From an uncultured beta proteobacterium (GTDB lineage Bacteria > Pseudomonadota > Gammaproteobacteria > Burkholderiales > SG8-41): a stretch of 64,000 bases of DNA. Below the pieces are notes generated by a model. The model ran no database searches and was not told where the DNA came from. It was given only the letters and a program-made list of their open reading frames with translations. This document shows, one piece after another, positions 31,508 through 40,594 of the stretch (positions are counted from its first letter, which is position 1; every line of letters starts with the position of its first letter). The position numbers and the translations under genes were made by a program. The DNA lies in the NCBI GenBank assembly GCA_903893565.1, contig CAITMU010000087.1, positions 1 to 64,000 of the forward strand. Reading direction: 5' to 3'.

Positions 31508-32470
31508 ATGCTGTACATTGTGAGATTTTTGCTCTTGGCCTGGATTGCTTTATTGAGTCAATCTGCCTATGCGGCTGATACCGGTCTATCTGAAAGCCAT
31601 GGCGATAAAAGCCCTCGTGTGAGTCGATTGACTACAATTTCGCATCCCACTAAATCACATCGTCGGGGTAAGCATGCTCGTAGCATTCCAGCCGAGCCGG
31701 CAAACCCCAAAGTATTAAATGTGATGTCCAATGCGGCCTTAGTGCTGAATGTGCAAAATGGCGAAGTGATCTTCAGTAAAAAAGACACTTTGGTTTCCTC
31801 TATTGCCTCCATTACTAAGCTCATGACCGCCATGGTGGTCATCGATGGGAAACAGTCCTTAGACGAACGAATTACCCTGACCACCGAGGATATTGATCAT
31901 CTAAAAAATACGGGTTCACGTTTGGCGATCGGGACGAGCTTGACGAGGGAAGATATGTTACGGATTGCCTTAATGTCTTCGGAGAATCGCGCCGCCTCGG
32001 CTCTGGGGCGCAATTACCCTGGCGGTTTGTCTTCTTTTGTGAAGCAGATGAACCTAAAGGCTGAAGCGTTGGGAATGAAACAGTCGACGTTTGTGGATAG
32101 TAGTGGGTTATCGAAAAATAATGTCTCCACGGCTCAGGATCTGGCGAAGATGGTACAGGCCGCTTATCAATATCCCCTCGTTCGGCAGTTTACGACCGGT
32201 ACTGATTACTCGCTTCGCACTTCAAACGGACGGACATTGGCCTATCACAACACCAATCCTCTGATTCGAAGGCCTGATTGGCATATCGAATTGTCTAAAA
32301 CAGGATATATCAGCGAGGCAGGCCCCTGTTTGGTGATGCGTACAGTGATTTCAGGCACACCGATGGTGATTGTATTGCTTGATTCTTGGGGCAGAATGAG
32401 TCGGGCTGGGGATGCCAATCGGATTAAACATTGGATCGATGCGCACAGTGAAGTGTTGAAGTTAGGATAA
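31508..32470 (+). CDS. pbpG: D-alanyl-D-alanine endopeptidase (PBP7-like, peptidase S11)
   Basis: This is a periplasmic low-molecular-weight penicillin-binding protein that trims murein cross-links. A signal peptide ends at SAYA-ADT. The S11 triad motifs are SITK, SEN and SKTG (in ELSKTGYISEAGPC). The ATG at 31508 has GGAG 9 nt upstream; ATG 31499 and TTG 31493 are less well placed. It has 320 residues. A basic, disordered stretch (about 30-65) separates the signal from the catalytic domain. Confidence 0.88.
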   Translation: MLYIVRFLLLAWIALLSQSAYAADTGLSESHGDKSPRVSRLTTISHPTKSHRRGKHARSIPAEPANPKVLNVMSNAALVLNVQNGEVIFSKKDTLVSSIASITKLMTAMVVIDGKQSLDERITLTTEDIDHLKNTGSRLAIGTSLTREDMLRIALMSSENRAASALGRNYPGGLSSFVKQMNLKAEALGMKQSTFVDSSGLSKNNVSTAQDLAKMVQAAYQYPLVRQFTTGTDYSLRTSNGRTLAYHNTNPLIRRPDWHIELSKTGYISEAGPCLVMRTVISGTPMVIVLLDSWGRMSRAGDANRIKHWIDAHSEVLKLG

Positions 32471-32552
32471 GCGCTTTTATAAAAAAATGTTCTTGCCTCG
32501 TTTAGAGTAAGCAGGGCTAAACCGATACAGAAAGATTTTGTTTGTCCAAGGC

Positions 32553-33386
32553 TTATCGTTTACCATCGGATTGGGGTAAAACGGCCGACTGGGCAAGAGC
32601 GTTAGCCTTTAAAAAAGTCCATAATCTTTCATTAAAAGCTTGGGCTTGTTCCACATTAGACAGATGACCAGCATTTGCAATAATCGCGAGTTCTGAGTGG
32701 GCGAGTTGTTGATGCATGGCGAGTGCCATCTCCGGTGGTGTTCCGTGATCGTCCTCTCCGACCATGATCAGCGTGGGGCAGGTGATTTTGGTCAGTTCGT
32801 CGAAGGTGTCTACTTTGGCAATAGCGGCACAGGCACCACAGAAACCTTCGACCGGTGTTGATAAAATTCCTTCGCTGATGCGTTCCATCACATCAAGCCG
32901 TGTTAAACGAAAGGGGGTAGTAAACCATCGTTCTAAAGTGCTTGGTAAGACCCCTAGCATGCCTTGTTCTCGGGCGACTTTAATTCGTTGGCCCCACATG
33001 GCCTCGGCGTTGGCAGGTCGTTTGCTGGTGGTATCTGCGAGCACTAAGGTTTGTAGCACTCCAGGATATTGGAGGGCAAAGGTTTGACCGATCATCCCGC
33101 CCATGGATAGACCTAGCCAATGCGACTGAGTGATACCGATCGCAGAAAAAACACTGGCCACATCTTGAGCCATCTGATCAAGGCTATACGGCCCGGGTGG
33201 AGCGCTGCTTAAACCATGGCCGCGGGTATCAAAACGCAGGATGTGGAAGTCTTTGCTTAAAAGCGCGATCTGTTCATCCCACATGTGTAGATTACAAGCG
33301 AGGCTATGACTTAAGGTTATCCACGGGCCGTTAGGATTGCCTTCGATTTGAAGGTTAATGTCGATGTCTTGAATACGAATTTTCAT
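32553..33386 (-). CDS. Alpha/beta hydrolase, 3-oxoadipate enol-lactonase-like (PcaD)
   Basis: The protein has 277 residues with the alpha/beta-hydrolase nucleophile elbow GLSMGG (Ser94), an acid in VGEDDHGTP and a histidine in NAGHLSN. The lid segment and the LADTTSKRPAN pattern fit enol-lactonases of the beta-ketoadipate route. No other pca gene is near, so the true substrate may be another lactone or ester. It borders the catabolic cluster and is transcribed away from it. Confidence 0.75.
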   Translation of the reverse strand: MKIRIQDIDINLQIEGNPNGPWITLSHSLACNLHMWDEQIALLSKDFHILRFDTRGHGLSSAPPGPYSLDQMAQDVASVFSAIGITQSHWLGLSMGGMIGQTFALQYPGVLQTLVLADTTSKRPANAEAMWGQRIKVAREQGMLGVLPSTLERWFTTPFRLTRLDVMERISEGILSTPVEGFCGACAAIAKVDTFDELTKITCPTLIMVGEDDHGTPPEMALAMHQQLAHSELAIIANAGHLSNVEQAQAFNERLWTFLKANALAQSAVLPQSDGKR

Positions 33387-33675
33387 GTTGAAAGTAGCTT
33401 TTTCACGTTAGTGAGTCGGTCTAATAGCGTCTCATCTTGATGATAGGGCAGGGGGATGGAGTTGGATCAGAAAGCGTAAAAAAACAAGGGCAAAAATCGT
33501 AAAGGCGTAGACAGTCATTATTGTCGGCGGGATGGGGCCGGTATGAAATTAAACGCGTAAAGCGCTCCCAGATAAGATGATCCTGCAAGCCCTATGGCGA
33601 GTCAAAATGGGAAGTAGTATATTATCAGTATTGGTTATTTCATGCTTTTTAGCCAACCCTATTTTGACGATAAAC

Positions 33676-35043
33676 ATGATGAGTAATGAACTTAAAAAAA
33701 ATTCCCTAGGTTTAATTCAATCCGTGATTATGGGTGTGGCCGGTTCAGCCCCCTCCTACAGTATTTCGGCCACGATGGCCACTCTCATTGCAGCCGTCGG
33801 GGTATTGGCCCCCGCTAGTTTGTTTTACTGCGGCTTAATCATGGTGGGGATCGTGATGGCTTACCGACAGTTGAATGGACATAATGCGAATGCGGGCGCC
33901 TCTTATGCGTGGGTGAGTGAGATATTTGGCATGCGTTTGGGATTTTTTGCTGGTTGGGCATTAATGGTGGCCTCGTCACTTTTTATGGTCTCGGCCACCG
34001 TACCGGCAGCCTCTGCAACCTTTTTACTTTTCGCGCCGCAGTGGGTTGACTCTCAGACCGCCGTAACCCTGTGTGCCCTCGCATGGTTGACGTTAGTGAC
34101 GGTGGTGGTGGTCGTTGGCGTTGGGTTGACCGCAAGAATTCAGATGATCATGACGATATGCGAGTTGGCCGTGCTGACGATTATTAGTGTTTTGATCCTT
34201 TTTCATTATGGCCCTGCCCATCAACACTTAATTAGTTGGCAACACTTTTCGCTAAAGGCTTTCACTGCCGAATCGTTTGCCAGTGGTGCTGTGATTGCAC
34301 TCTTTTTTTTCTGGGGGTGGGACGTCACTTTAAATTTGAATGAAGAAACTGAATCGGCAAAACAATCCCCAGGTCTTGGTGCGGTGGGCGCGGTTCTGGT
34401 GATTATTGCGGCGTTTACGGGCTTTGCCGCGGTGGTTTTATTGGCTTTGAGTGACGAGCAAATCACTCAGGCTGGAACGAATGTGATCTTTGTCGTAGCT
34501 GATAAAATTTTACCAGCACCTTGGAATTACTTGGGTGTATTAGCCTTAATGCTCTCCACCATTGGTACGGTAGAAACCTCAATTTTGCAATTTACCCGCA
34601 CCATGTTTTCTCAATCGCGAGATGGTTTATTGCATCCTCGCTGGGCAAAAATCCATCCAATCTGGAATACCCCTTATAGTGCGACGTTATTGATTTTTTT
34701 ATTCGGTTCTTTTTTCCTAATCGCGTCGCTTGCTTCAAAAGATATTTCGGAAGTTATGAGTAAATCAATTAACGTGATTGGCGTGCAGGCAGCTTACTAC
34801 TATGGTTTGGCAGGGTTTGCGTGTGCGTGGCATTTTAGACACAAGGCCATGCGCTCCGTGGTTAATTTTTTATTGATTTTTCTCTGGCCATTGGCTTCCT
34901 CACTCGTATTGTGGTGGGCGGCGGCACTGACGATCAGTGGTTTTGATGCAATCACCATGGCGATCGCGATTGGTAGCATGTCGTTGGGATGCTGGCCTTT
35001 GTGGCGCCATGCGCGTTTACTGCGCAAGCAACCCCTCGATTAA
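33676..35043 (+). CDS. APC-superfamily amino acid/amine permease
   Basis: This inner-membrane proton-coupled permease has about 12 helices. The TM1 motif VIMGVAGSAPSYSISA is typical of the APC superfamily. The ATG at 33676 gives 455 residues and the usual short N terminus (MMSNELKKNSLGLIQ). The ATG at 33577 would add 33 residues including a hydrophobic stretch. It stands ahead of the CocE/MLE genes with a 402-bp gap and may import their substrate, which is inference. Confidence 0.82.
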   Translation: MMSNELKKNSLGLIQSVIMGVAGSAPSYSISATMATLIAAVGVLAPASLFYCGLIMVGIVMAYRQLNGHNANAGASYAWVSEIFGMRLGFFAGWALMVASSLFMVSATVPAASATFLLFAPQWVDSQTAVTLCALAWLTLVTVVVVVGVGLTARIQMIMTICELAVLTIISVLILFHYGPAHQHLISWQHFSLKAFTAESFASGAVIALFFFWGWDVTLNLNEETESAKQSPGLGAVGAVLVIIAAFTGFAAVVLLALSDEQITQAGTNVIFVVADKILPAPWNYLGVLALMLSTIGTVETSILQFTRTMFSQSRDGLLHPRWAKIHPIWNTPYSATLLIFLFGSFFLIASLASKDISEVMSKSINVIGVQAAYYYGLAGFACAWHFRHKAMRSVVNFLLIFLWPLASSLVLWWAAALTISGFDAITMAIAIGSMSLGCWPLWRHARLLRKQPLD

Positions 35044-35445
35044 AGGGCTGACTTTTTAATCGAGCCGCACTACGTAAGAAAGGCTTAGACCTATTCAGTG
35101 CGTGACCTAGCTCTTCAGGCCTAGTAGGCAGGTTATCGAGTAGACGGTCATAGGTGAATAAGACACCCGTGCCCGACAGTAAATTTTGTAGAAAACTTTC
35201 GTTTAGGGTTCAAGCGAGGACCCTCAGACTGAATGTTACTGGGTATATTTTGTCGATGTCGGCTTGGCGACCCTTTTATTGAAATTATAGGCTAGCGAGG
35301 ACATAAGATATGCGCCTAGTTTGCTCTTCTTGAGAGGATCGTTTGGGGGTGCGGTTTGTCTTTTTGAGAAATTCTTTTTCTATTTATGAGTCTTTTTTTT
35401 GCAGGGTAAAATGATGTTGCCTCTTTTTTTTGGATACTCACGCTC
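35044..35445. other. Intergenic region upstream of the CocE-type hydrolase gene
   Basis: There are 402 bp without a gene. A short stem AGGGT/ACCCT near 35205-35225 and T-rich stretches at about 35355-35400 and 35420-35432 are visible. A promoter for the downstream genes is expected here, but I cannot point to a strong -35/-10 pair. Confidence 0.4.
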
Positions 35446-37350
35446 ATGACCGATTTGCCATTGTCTTCCCCTACTATTGATTGCGTAGTCTATGAAAGCG
35501 TCATGATTGGTGTTCGTGATGGCGTGAAATTAGCTACCGATATTTATCGACCGGCGTTCAGAGGAAAGCTCATAGAGGCGGCTTTTCCGGTGATTCTTGA
35601 GAGGACTCCGTATGGTCGTCATCGAGCGTCTCGATCGGAAGTCGATCGTGGCCAGAGCAAAGCGCAGACAAGGGCAGAGGTGGCTGAATTTTTCGTGCGC
35701 GAGGGCTACGTGGTGATTTATCAGGACTGTCGTGGTCGACACGACTCGGAAGGCGAGTTTGTCAAATACCTCAGTGATGGTGAAGACGGATTTGATACGG
35801 TGGAGTGGATTGCCGCGCAATCCTGGTGCAATGGGAAGGTAGCCACCATGGGCTTATCCTATGCCGCTCATACTCAAGTGGCGATGGCCTGCTTGGCACC
35901 TCCAGCGCTGGCTGCTATGGTGGTTGATTGTGGTGGATTTTCTAATGCCTATCGATCGGGTATTCGTAGTGGGGGTGCTTTTGAGATGAAGCAGGTGACT
36001 TGGGCTTTTAATCAAGCTAAGCAAAGCCCATTGGCACAAAACGACCCGCGTGTGCGTGAAGCCTTGGGGTCGGAGGATCTTGTTCAATGGTTTTCTCATA
36101 TGCCCTGGAAGCGCGGACAATCCCCTGTCAGTTGGGCGCCAGAATATGAAGATTATTTGTTTGAGCAATGGGGGCAAGGCGCGATGAGTGATTATTGGCA
36201 ACAGTTGGGCATTTATGCGCAAGGTTGGTATGAGCGCTTTGCTCATGTACCCCAGATTCACATGTCGAGTTGGTATGACGCCTATGTACGCACCGCTTTA
36301 GATAATTATAATGGCCTTAAAACGGAAAAAAAGGATCAGGTGCACCTCATTATGGGTCCGTGGACCCATGGCGACCGATCCAAGTCTTGGTCGGGAGATG
36401 TTGATTTTGGTGAGGCAGCCTTTTTAGATGGCAATCTGGCTAAAAATTGGCGCCAATTTCGTTTGAGTTGGTTTGATCGCTGGTTAAAGGGGCAATTCAA
36501 CGAGGTGTCTGGAATAGCCCCGGTACATTTATTTGTCATGGGTGGTGGGTCGGGTCGTCAGAACCCACAGGGGCGTCTTGATCATGGGGGGCAATGGATT
36601 GAGGCCAATGATTGGCCATTGCCTGAAACGAAGTGCGTCGACTTTTACCTGCATAAGGGCGGCAGCCTGAGTCTTCAGTCCCCGAACGAAGTGGATGCCA
36701 GTATCAGTTACGTCTACGACCCACGTGACCCAGTACCCACTATAGGCGGTCCTCTGACTTCTGGTGAGCCGGTTTTCGTGGGAGGGGCTTTTGATCAACG
36801 GGAAAGTGAGAAATTTTTCGGTTGCAAAAGTCCGGGCATGCCTTTATCCGCTCGTGCCGATGTATTGGTGTTTGAAACAGCCCCTTTGGAGGAAGATTTA
36901 GTGGTGGTCGGTCCTATCACCGTTTGTTTGTATGTGAGCAGTGATTGTCCGGATACTGACTTTACTGCCAAGTTGATTGATCTATATCCGCCTAGTGCCG
37001 ATTATCCTCGTGGTTACGCCATGAATCTGTGCGATGGCATTTTTCGCGCGCGGTATCATGAATCTTGGGAGCATCCTAAAAACCTTGTACCTGGAAAAGT
37101 CTATACGATTTGCATCGAGCCATTTGCAACGGCGAATCGTTTTAAGGTGGGACATCGCCTAAGACTAGATATTTCCTCGAGTAATTTTCCGCGTTACGAT
37201 ATTAATTGGAATACCGGTGAGGCAGAAGCTGAGGGTGTGGCCTGGCGATTGGCTTACAATAGCGTTCAATTAAATAAAAACTTTTCTTCGCACTTGCAGT
37301 TGCGCGTATTGCCTGAGCCTAGTATCCGCTATATGAAGTCGTTTGTTTAA
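35446..37350 (+). CDS. CocE/NonD family hydrolase (X-Pro dipeptidyl-peptidase-like)
   Basis: This serine hydrolase of 634 residues is related to cocaine esterase, glutaryl-7-ACA acylase and X-Pro dipeptidyl peptidases. The nucleophile elbow GLSYAA places Ser138, with Asp278 (SWYDAY) and His308 (GPWTHG) as likely partners. A C-terminal jelly-roll domain covers about 400-625 (RLDISSSNFPRYDIN). No signal peptide is seen, so it acts in the cytoplasm on an imported ester, amide or peptide. The MLE-like gene follows 31 bp later. Confidence 0.85.
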   Translation: MTDLPLSSPTIDCVVYESVMIGVRDGVKLATDIYRPAFRGKLIEAAFPVILERTPYGRHRASRSEVDRGQSKAQTRAEVAEFFVREGYVVIYQDCRGRHDSEGEFVKYLSDGEDGFDTVEWIAAQSWCNGKVATMGLSYAAHTQVAMACLAPPALAAMVVDCGGFSNAYRSGIRSGGAFEMKQVTWAFNQAKQSPLAQNDPRVREALGSEDLVQWFSHMPWKRGQSPVSWAPEYEDYLFEQWGQGAMSDYWQQLGIYAQGWYERFAHVPQIHMSSWYDAYVRTALDNYNGLKTEKKDQVHLIMGPWTHGDRSKSWSGDVDFGEAAFLDGNLAKNWRQFRLSWFDRWLKGQFNEVSGIAPVHLFVMGGGSGRQNPQGRLDHGGQWIEANDWPLPETKCVDFYLHKGGSLSLQSPNEVDASISYVYDPRDPVPTIGGPLTSGEPVFVGGAFDQRESEKFFGCKSPGMPLSARADVLVFETAPLEEDLVVVGPITVCLYVSSDCPDTDFTAKLIDLYPPSADYPRGYAMNLCDGIFRARYHESWEHPKNLVPGKVYTICIEPFATANRFKVGHRLRLDISSSNFPRYDINWNTGEAEAEGVAWRLAYNSVQLNKNFSSHLQLRVLPEPSIRYMKSFV

Positions 37351-37381
37351 AGGTTGGATTTAATTAAGGAGTTTTTTCGAT

Positions 37382-38530
37382 ATGAATTCTATACCCACTG
37401 ATTCTTGGCATGAGGGTGATGCGCTGATTATCAAACGTGTTGATGCCATAGCACTATCCATTCCATTAAAAAAACCGGTGATTATGGCGGGGGTTCGTCT
37501 TGATATTTCCTATAATCTTTTGGTGCGTGTAGAGGCTAAAAATGGGTTAGTCGGTTGGGGAGAGGCTTCAGTAGCACCAACGATGACCGGTGATTTGTTG
37601 CCCGGCATGGTCAGTGCGGTTAATGATCATTTGGCCCCTTTGGTGTTAGGGCAAAATGCGCTTCATCGTGCGGTGCTCGCCCAGCGGATCTGTCATGGAT
37701 TGCATCACAATACGGGCGCTAAATGCGCACTCGAAGCCGGCATTGCTGACCTGGTGGGTCGACATTTGAAGGTGGGTTTGTCGGATCTTTACGGGGGGGC
37801 TCTTCGTGATTCCATCACGGCAATGTATTTATTGGGCAACCCCCGAGTGGAGGACGATATTGCTGAGACCCAAGCAAAAAAGAAAGAGGGCTATCGTTTT
37901 TTTAAGTTAAAAGTAGGCATTAAAAATCCGTTGGAAGAAGCACAGGCGGCGGTTCAAATTCGGCAGGCAGTGGGACCGGAAGTCTTATTGTGTGCGGATG
38001 CCAACATGGGGATGGATTTTAGAAGTGCACGTATTTTTTTAGAAAATACACGGGCAGCGGATTTACTTTTTCTTGAGCAACCCTTGCGCGATGATGATTT
38101 TGACGGCATGGTGGCCTTAGCGCGCTTGTCTCCGATTGGATTAAATGCGGATGAATCGGTGAGCAACGTGGCCGCTGTGATCGCAATGGCGCGCGCTGGG
38201 TCGATACAAGGGGCTAATTTAAAGACGATTAAGATGGGGGGGGTGGGTGCCACGGTGCATGCGATGTCGGTGTGCGCTGCCCTAGGTTTAAATATTAATT
38301 TGGCATGCAAGGTGGCTGAGACCAGTGTGGGAGCGGCCACGATAATTCATTTGGGCTGTGTGGCTCCTAATGTGAATTGGGGGGTGAGTATTACAAACCA
38401 CTACTTGGTTGATGATATTGTAAAAACGCCTATTGTGATTGACAACGGGCAGATGCGTTGCCCCCGTGGGATGGGTCATGGGGTAGAAGTAGATGAGGCT
38501 AAGGTGGAGCGATATCGAATTCGTGCTTGA
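37382..38530 (+). CDS. Enolase-superfamily enzyme of the MLE subgroup (muconate cycloisomerase / dipeptide epimerase-like)
   Basis: The protein has 382 residues with the MLE-type barrel. The KxK acid/base pair is Lys175/Lys177 (FKLKVG), metal ligands are Asp206, Glu232 and Asp257 (CADAN, LEQPL, NADES), and Lys281 is in ANLKTIKMGG. Such sites serve cycloisomerisation, racemisation or dipeptide epimerisation. Next to a peptidase-like hydrolase and an APC permease, an N-acyl-amino-acid or dipeptide substrate is attractive but unproven. GGAG precedes the ATG. A G8 run lies at 38236-38243. Confidence 0.8.
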   Translation: MNSIPTDSWHEGDALIIKRVDAIALSIPLKKPVIMAGVRLDISYNLLVRVEAKNGLVGWGEASVAPTMTGDLLPGMVSAVNDHLAPLVLGQNALHRAVLAQRICHGLHHNTGAKCALEAGIADLVGRHLKVGLSDLYGGALRDSITAMYLLGNPRVEDDIAETQAKKKEGYRFFKLKVGIKNPLEEAQAAVQIRQAVGPEVLLCADANMGMDFRSARIFLENTRAADLLFLEQPLRDDDFDGMVALARLSPIGLNADESVSNVAAVIAMARAGSIQGANLKTIKMGGVGATVHAMSVCAALGLNINLACKVAETSVGAATIIHLGCVAPNVNWGVSITNHYLVDDIVKTPIVIDNGQMRCPRGMGHGVEVDEAKVERYRIRA

Positions 38531-38567
38531 AGTGGGGGGAGAGATTAGAAAGATGTTGTGAACCAAG

Positions 38568-38610
38568 CGTCATGAATTCGACATTTCATAGTCATGACGG
38601 GCCTCTTTTT
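38568..38610 (+). terminator. Probable intrinsic terminator after the MLE-like gene
   Basis: CGTCATGA (38568-38575) and TCATGACG (38592-38599) form a perfect 8-bp stem with a 16-nt loop, followed by GGCC and a T5 run. It would separate the hydrolase/MLE pair from the MmgE/PrpD gene, which has its own TATAAT at 38675-38680. Confidence 0.5.
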
Positions 38611-38674
38611 GTTTAATCCGATTAGGGAAGGCTTGAAGGGGTCTTAGGCGCGTGTGGATATTTATAACCAAGCC

Positions 38675-38680
38675 TATAAT
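38675..38680 (+). promoter_or_regulatory. -10 element upstream of the MmgE/PrpD gene
   Basis: A consensus TATAAT lies 54 bp before the ATG. The -35 region (around 38652-38658) is poor, so activation by a regulator is possible. Confidence 0.4.
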
Positions 38681-38733
38681 CTAGGATTGATTTTAGACTG
38701 AATTGATTAATTTTTTTAAAAGGACACTACATT

Positions 38734-40134
38734 ATGGCATCACTCAGCCGTCAACTGGCCCAATGGGCTGCTAAGCTTTCTTACGAGGATTTACCTGCTG
38801 CGGTGGTCGATCGAGCCAAGGGCGTTACTTTGCAAAGTTTAACCTCAGTATTGATTGGGGCTAAGAGTGCATCGGGCGAGCAGGCAGTGCAGATGATTGT
38901 TGATGAGGAGGCAGGGGTTCGTAAAGGGGCGACGGTCTGGGTCGATGGTACGAGGGTGACTTTAGGCGGGGCTGCGTTTGCAAACTCTGAAATGGCCTTG
39001 TCAGGAGGTAAATACGATACGTTTCGTATGCTAACGCATCCGAACACAGCGATTATCCCTGCAGCACTGGTGGCGGCAGAGTCTTGTGGTGCGTCAGGCA
39101 AGGCTTATTTGACGGGGGTGGTGGCTGGCTATGAAGTGATGGAGCGTATGGCCGCACAATTCATTCCGCAGGTGATGTCTCGTGGTTTTCATGCGGGTCC
39201 TGTTTTCGGAATTTTTGGGGCTGCTGTGGCGGCTGCCAAGGTGATGGGTTTAAACGAAGATCAAATCAACAGCACCATCGCCTTGTGTGCGAGTTTGGCG
39301 GGGGGTAATTTGGAAAGCATTCGTTGTGGAGGCAAAGCGCTGCGAGAGGGCGCCGCGACTCGTAATGCGATGTTGGCGGTTAACTTAGCCCTGCGGGGCC
39401 ATGTCGGAGGGGAAACCGTATTAGAGGGCGATGCGGGTTTTTACCATGCGTTTACCGGTAACAATCATGGGGTATTGAACTACAGTTTTGTGGGTGAAAC
39501 CCGGGCAGATTTTAAGCAAATTACAGCCCACTTGGGTGAGCAATGGATGTTTCTTGAAACGTTGTACCGTATTTACTACACCGCCGGTTATAACATTGCT
39601 CATGTTGATGTGACGGCGGCACTTTGCCAAGAAAACAATATTCAGCATGAGGATATCTTACGTATCGAGGCGACGGTTAACTGGATGGAGACGCAGTACC
39701 CGAGCCCTGCTTTTGCTAGTCGACGTGAAGACGGCGAGGCTCGAGTGGCTGGGACGGCCTTTTTTACCGCCTATGGTGCAGTTAAGAGAAGCTATCCTGT
39801 ATTGGCAGGACAAAGTATTGATGCGGCTAGTGTTCCGCCACCCGTGCTTGATTTAATGAAGCGTGTTACGATCATCCCATCCCATAAGATGACTTTATTT
39901 GGCCCCCGTATTTTGATTATCACTAAGGACGGAAAGAGTTTCGCTAAACAGTCTACAGGTCGGGAGTTTATCTGGGACTTTGATGGGTTGGTGGCTCGCA
40001 TCGGAGCCGTGTCTACGGGGCTATGCATTCCGGCAAAGCAATATGAGCAATTAGTCGGTGCGTGTCGTCATTTAGAGCAACATGAAAAAGCTGATGATTT
40101 GGTGAAATTGACCTTGAGATCGCATGCATCGTAG
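38734..40134 (+). CDS. MmgE/PrpD family protein (2-methylcitrate dehydratase-like)
   Basis: The 466-residue protein has the all-helical MmgE/PrpD N-terminal domain (GFHAGPVFGIFGAAVAAAKVMGL, EGDAGFYHAF) and a C-terminal alpha/beta domain. Known members dehydrate 2-methylcitrate or cis-aconitate-type acids. With no prpB or prpC nearby, a propionate role is not supported. A paralogue acting on a hydroxy-tricarboxylate or similar product of the local pathway is possible. AAGGAC precedes the ATG. Confidence 0.82.
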   Translation: MASLSRQLAQWAAKLSYEDLPAAVVDRAKGVTLQSLTSVLIGAKSASGEQAVQMIVDEEAGVRKGATVWVDGTRVTLGGAAFANSEMALSGGKYDTFRMLTHPNTAIIPAALVAAESCGASGKAYLTGVVAGYEVMERMAAQFIPQVMSRGFHAGPVFGIFGAAVAAAKVMGLNEDQINSTIALCASLAGGNLESIRCGGKALREGAATRNAMLAVNLALRGHVGGETVLEGDAGFYHAFTGNNHGVLNYSFVGETRADFKQITAHLGEQWMFLETLYRIYYTAGYNIAHVDVTAALCQENNIQHEDILRIEATVNWMETQYPSPAFASRREDGEARVAGTAFFTAYGAVKRSYPVLAGQSIDAASVPPPVLDLMKRVTIIPSHKMTLFGPRILIITKDGKSFAKQSTGREFIWDFDGLVARIGAVSTGLCIPAKQYEQLVGACRHLEQHEKADDLVKLTLRSHAS

Positions 40135-40170
40135 TATTAAAAGGATCATTTTTTAGAAAGGATGCCAACC

Positions 40171-40554
40171 ATGTTGGAGAATGCTGGGAAGCTCATTTTG
40201 CGTTGTTTGTTAGGCGGCTTAATGCTTTTTCATGGTGTGGCTAAGCTGACCCGAGGGGTGGTCTCTATTCAGCTTGCGTTAACGACCCAAGGCTGGCCTG
40301 ATTGGATGGTGTATGGCGTATATATGGGGGAATTGATTGCCCCCCTGTTGTTGATCTTGGGATTTTATTCGCGTGTGGCTGGCTTTATTATTGTGATTAA
40401 TATGGCCTGTGTTTTTATCTTGGTTCACTCAGCCCAATGGATGGATTTATCTAAATCCGGCGGTTGGGCTTTGGAATTACAGGCTTTTTATTTTTTCACA
40501 GGATTGATTGTATGTTTCCTGGGCCCAGGTCGATGGGCTATTAACCAACGATAA
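40171..40554 (+). CDS. DoxX family membrane protein
   Basis: A small protein of 127 residues with four hydrophobic helices and the DoxX pattern RCLLGGLMLFHGVAKL. DoxX members are linked to quinone-dependent oxidation steps or redox stress. The ATG at 40171 has AAAGGA 8 nt upstream; the ATG at 40162 is too close to it. It lies 36 bp after the MmgE/PrpD gene and 40 bp before the NHL gene, so a three-gene operon is likely. Confidence 0.8.
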   Translation: MLENAGKLILRCLLGGLMLFHGVAKLTRGVVSIQLALTTQGWPDWMVYGVYMGELIAPLLLILGFYSRVAGFIIVINMACVFILVHSAQWMDLSKSGGWALELQAFYFFTGLIVCFLGPGRWAINQR

Positions 40555-40594
40555 GAGTGGTTCAACGCCACCTAATTTTGAGGAAAAATTTCTT

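Noticed and set aside
38734..40134. Propionate (methylcitrate) operon
   Set aside because: No prpB, prpC, acnD or prpR gene is present; only an MmgE/PrpD paralogue.
40508..40594. N-terminal extension of the NHL protein overlapping doxX
   Set aside because: The extra 29 residues are a shadow frame of doxX; the ATG at 40595 fits the family start better.
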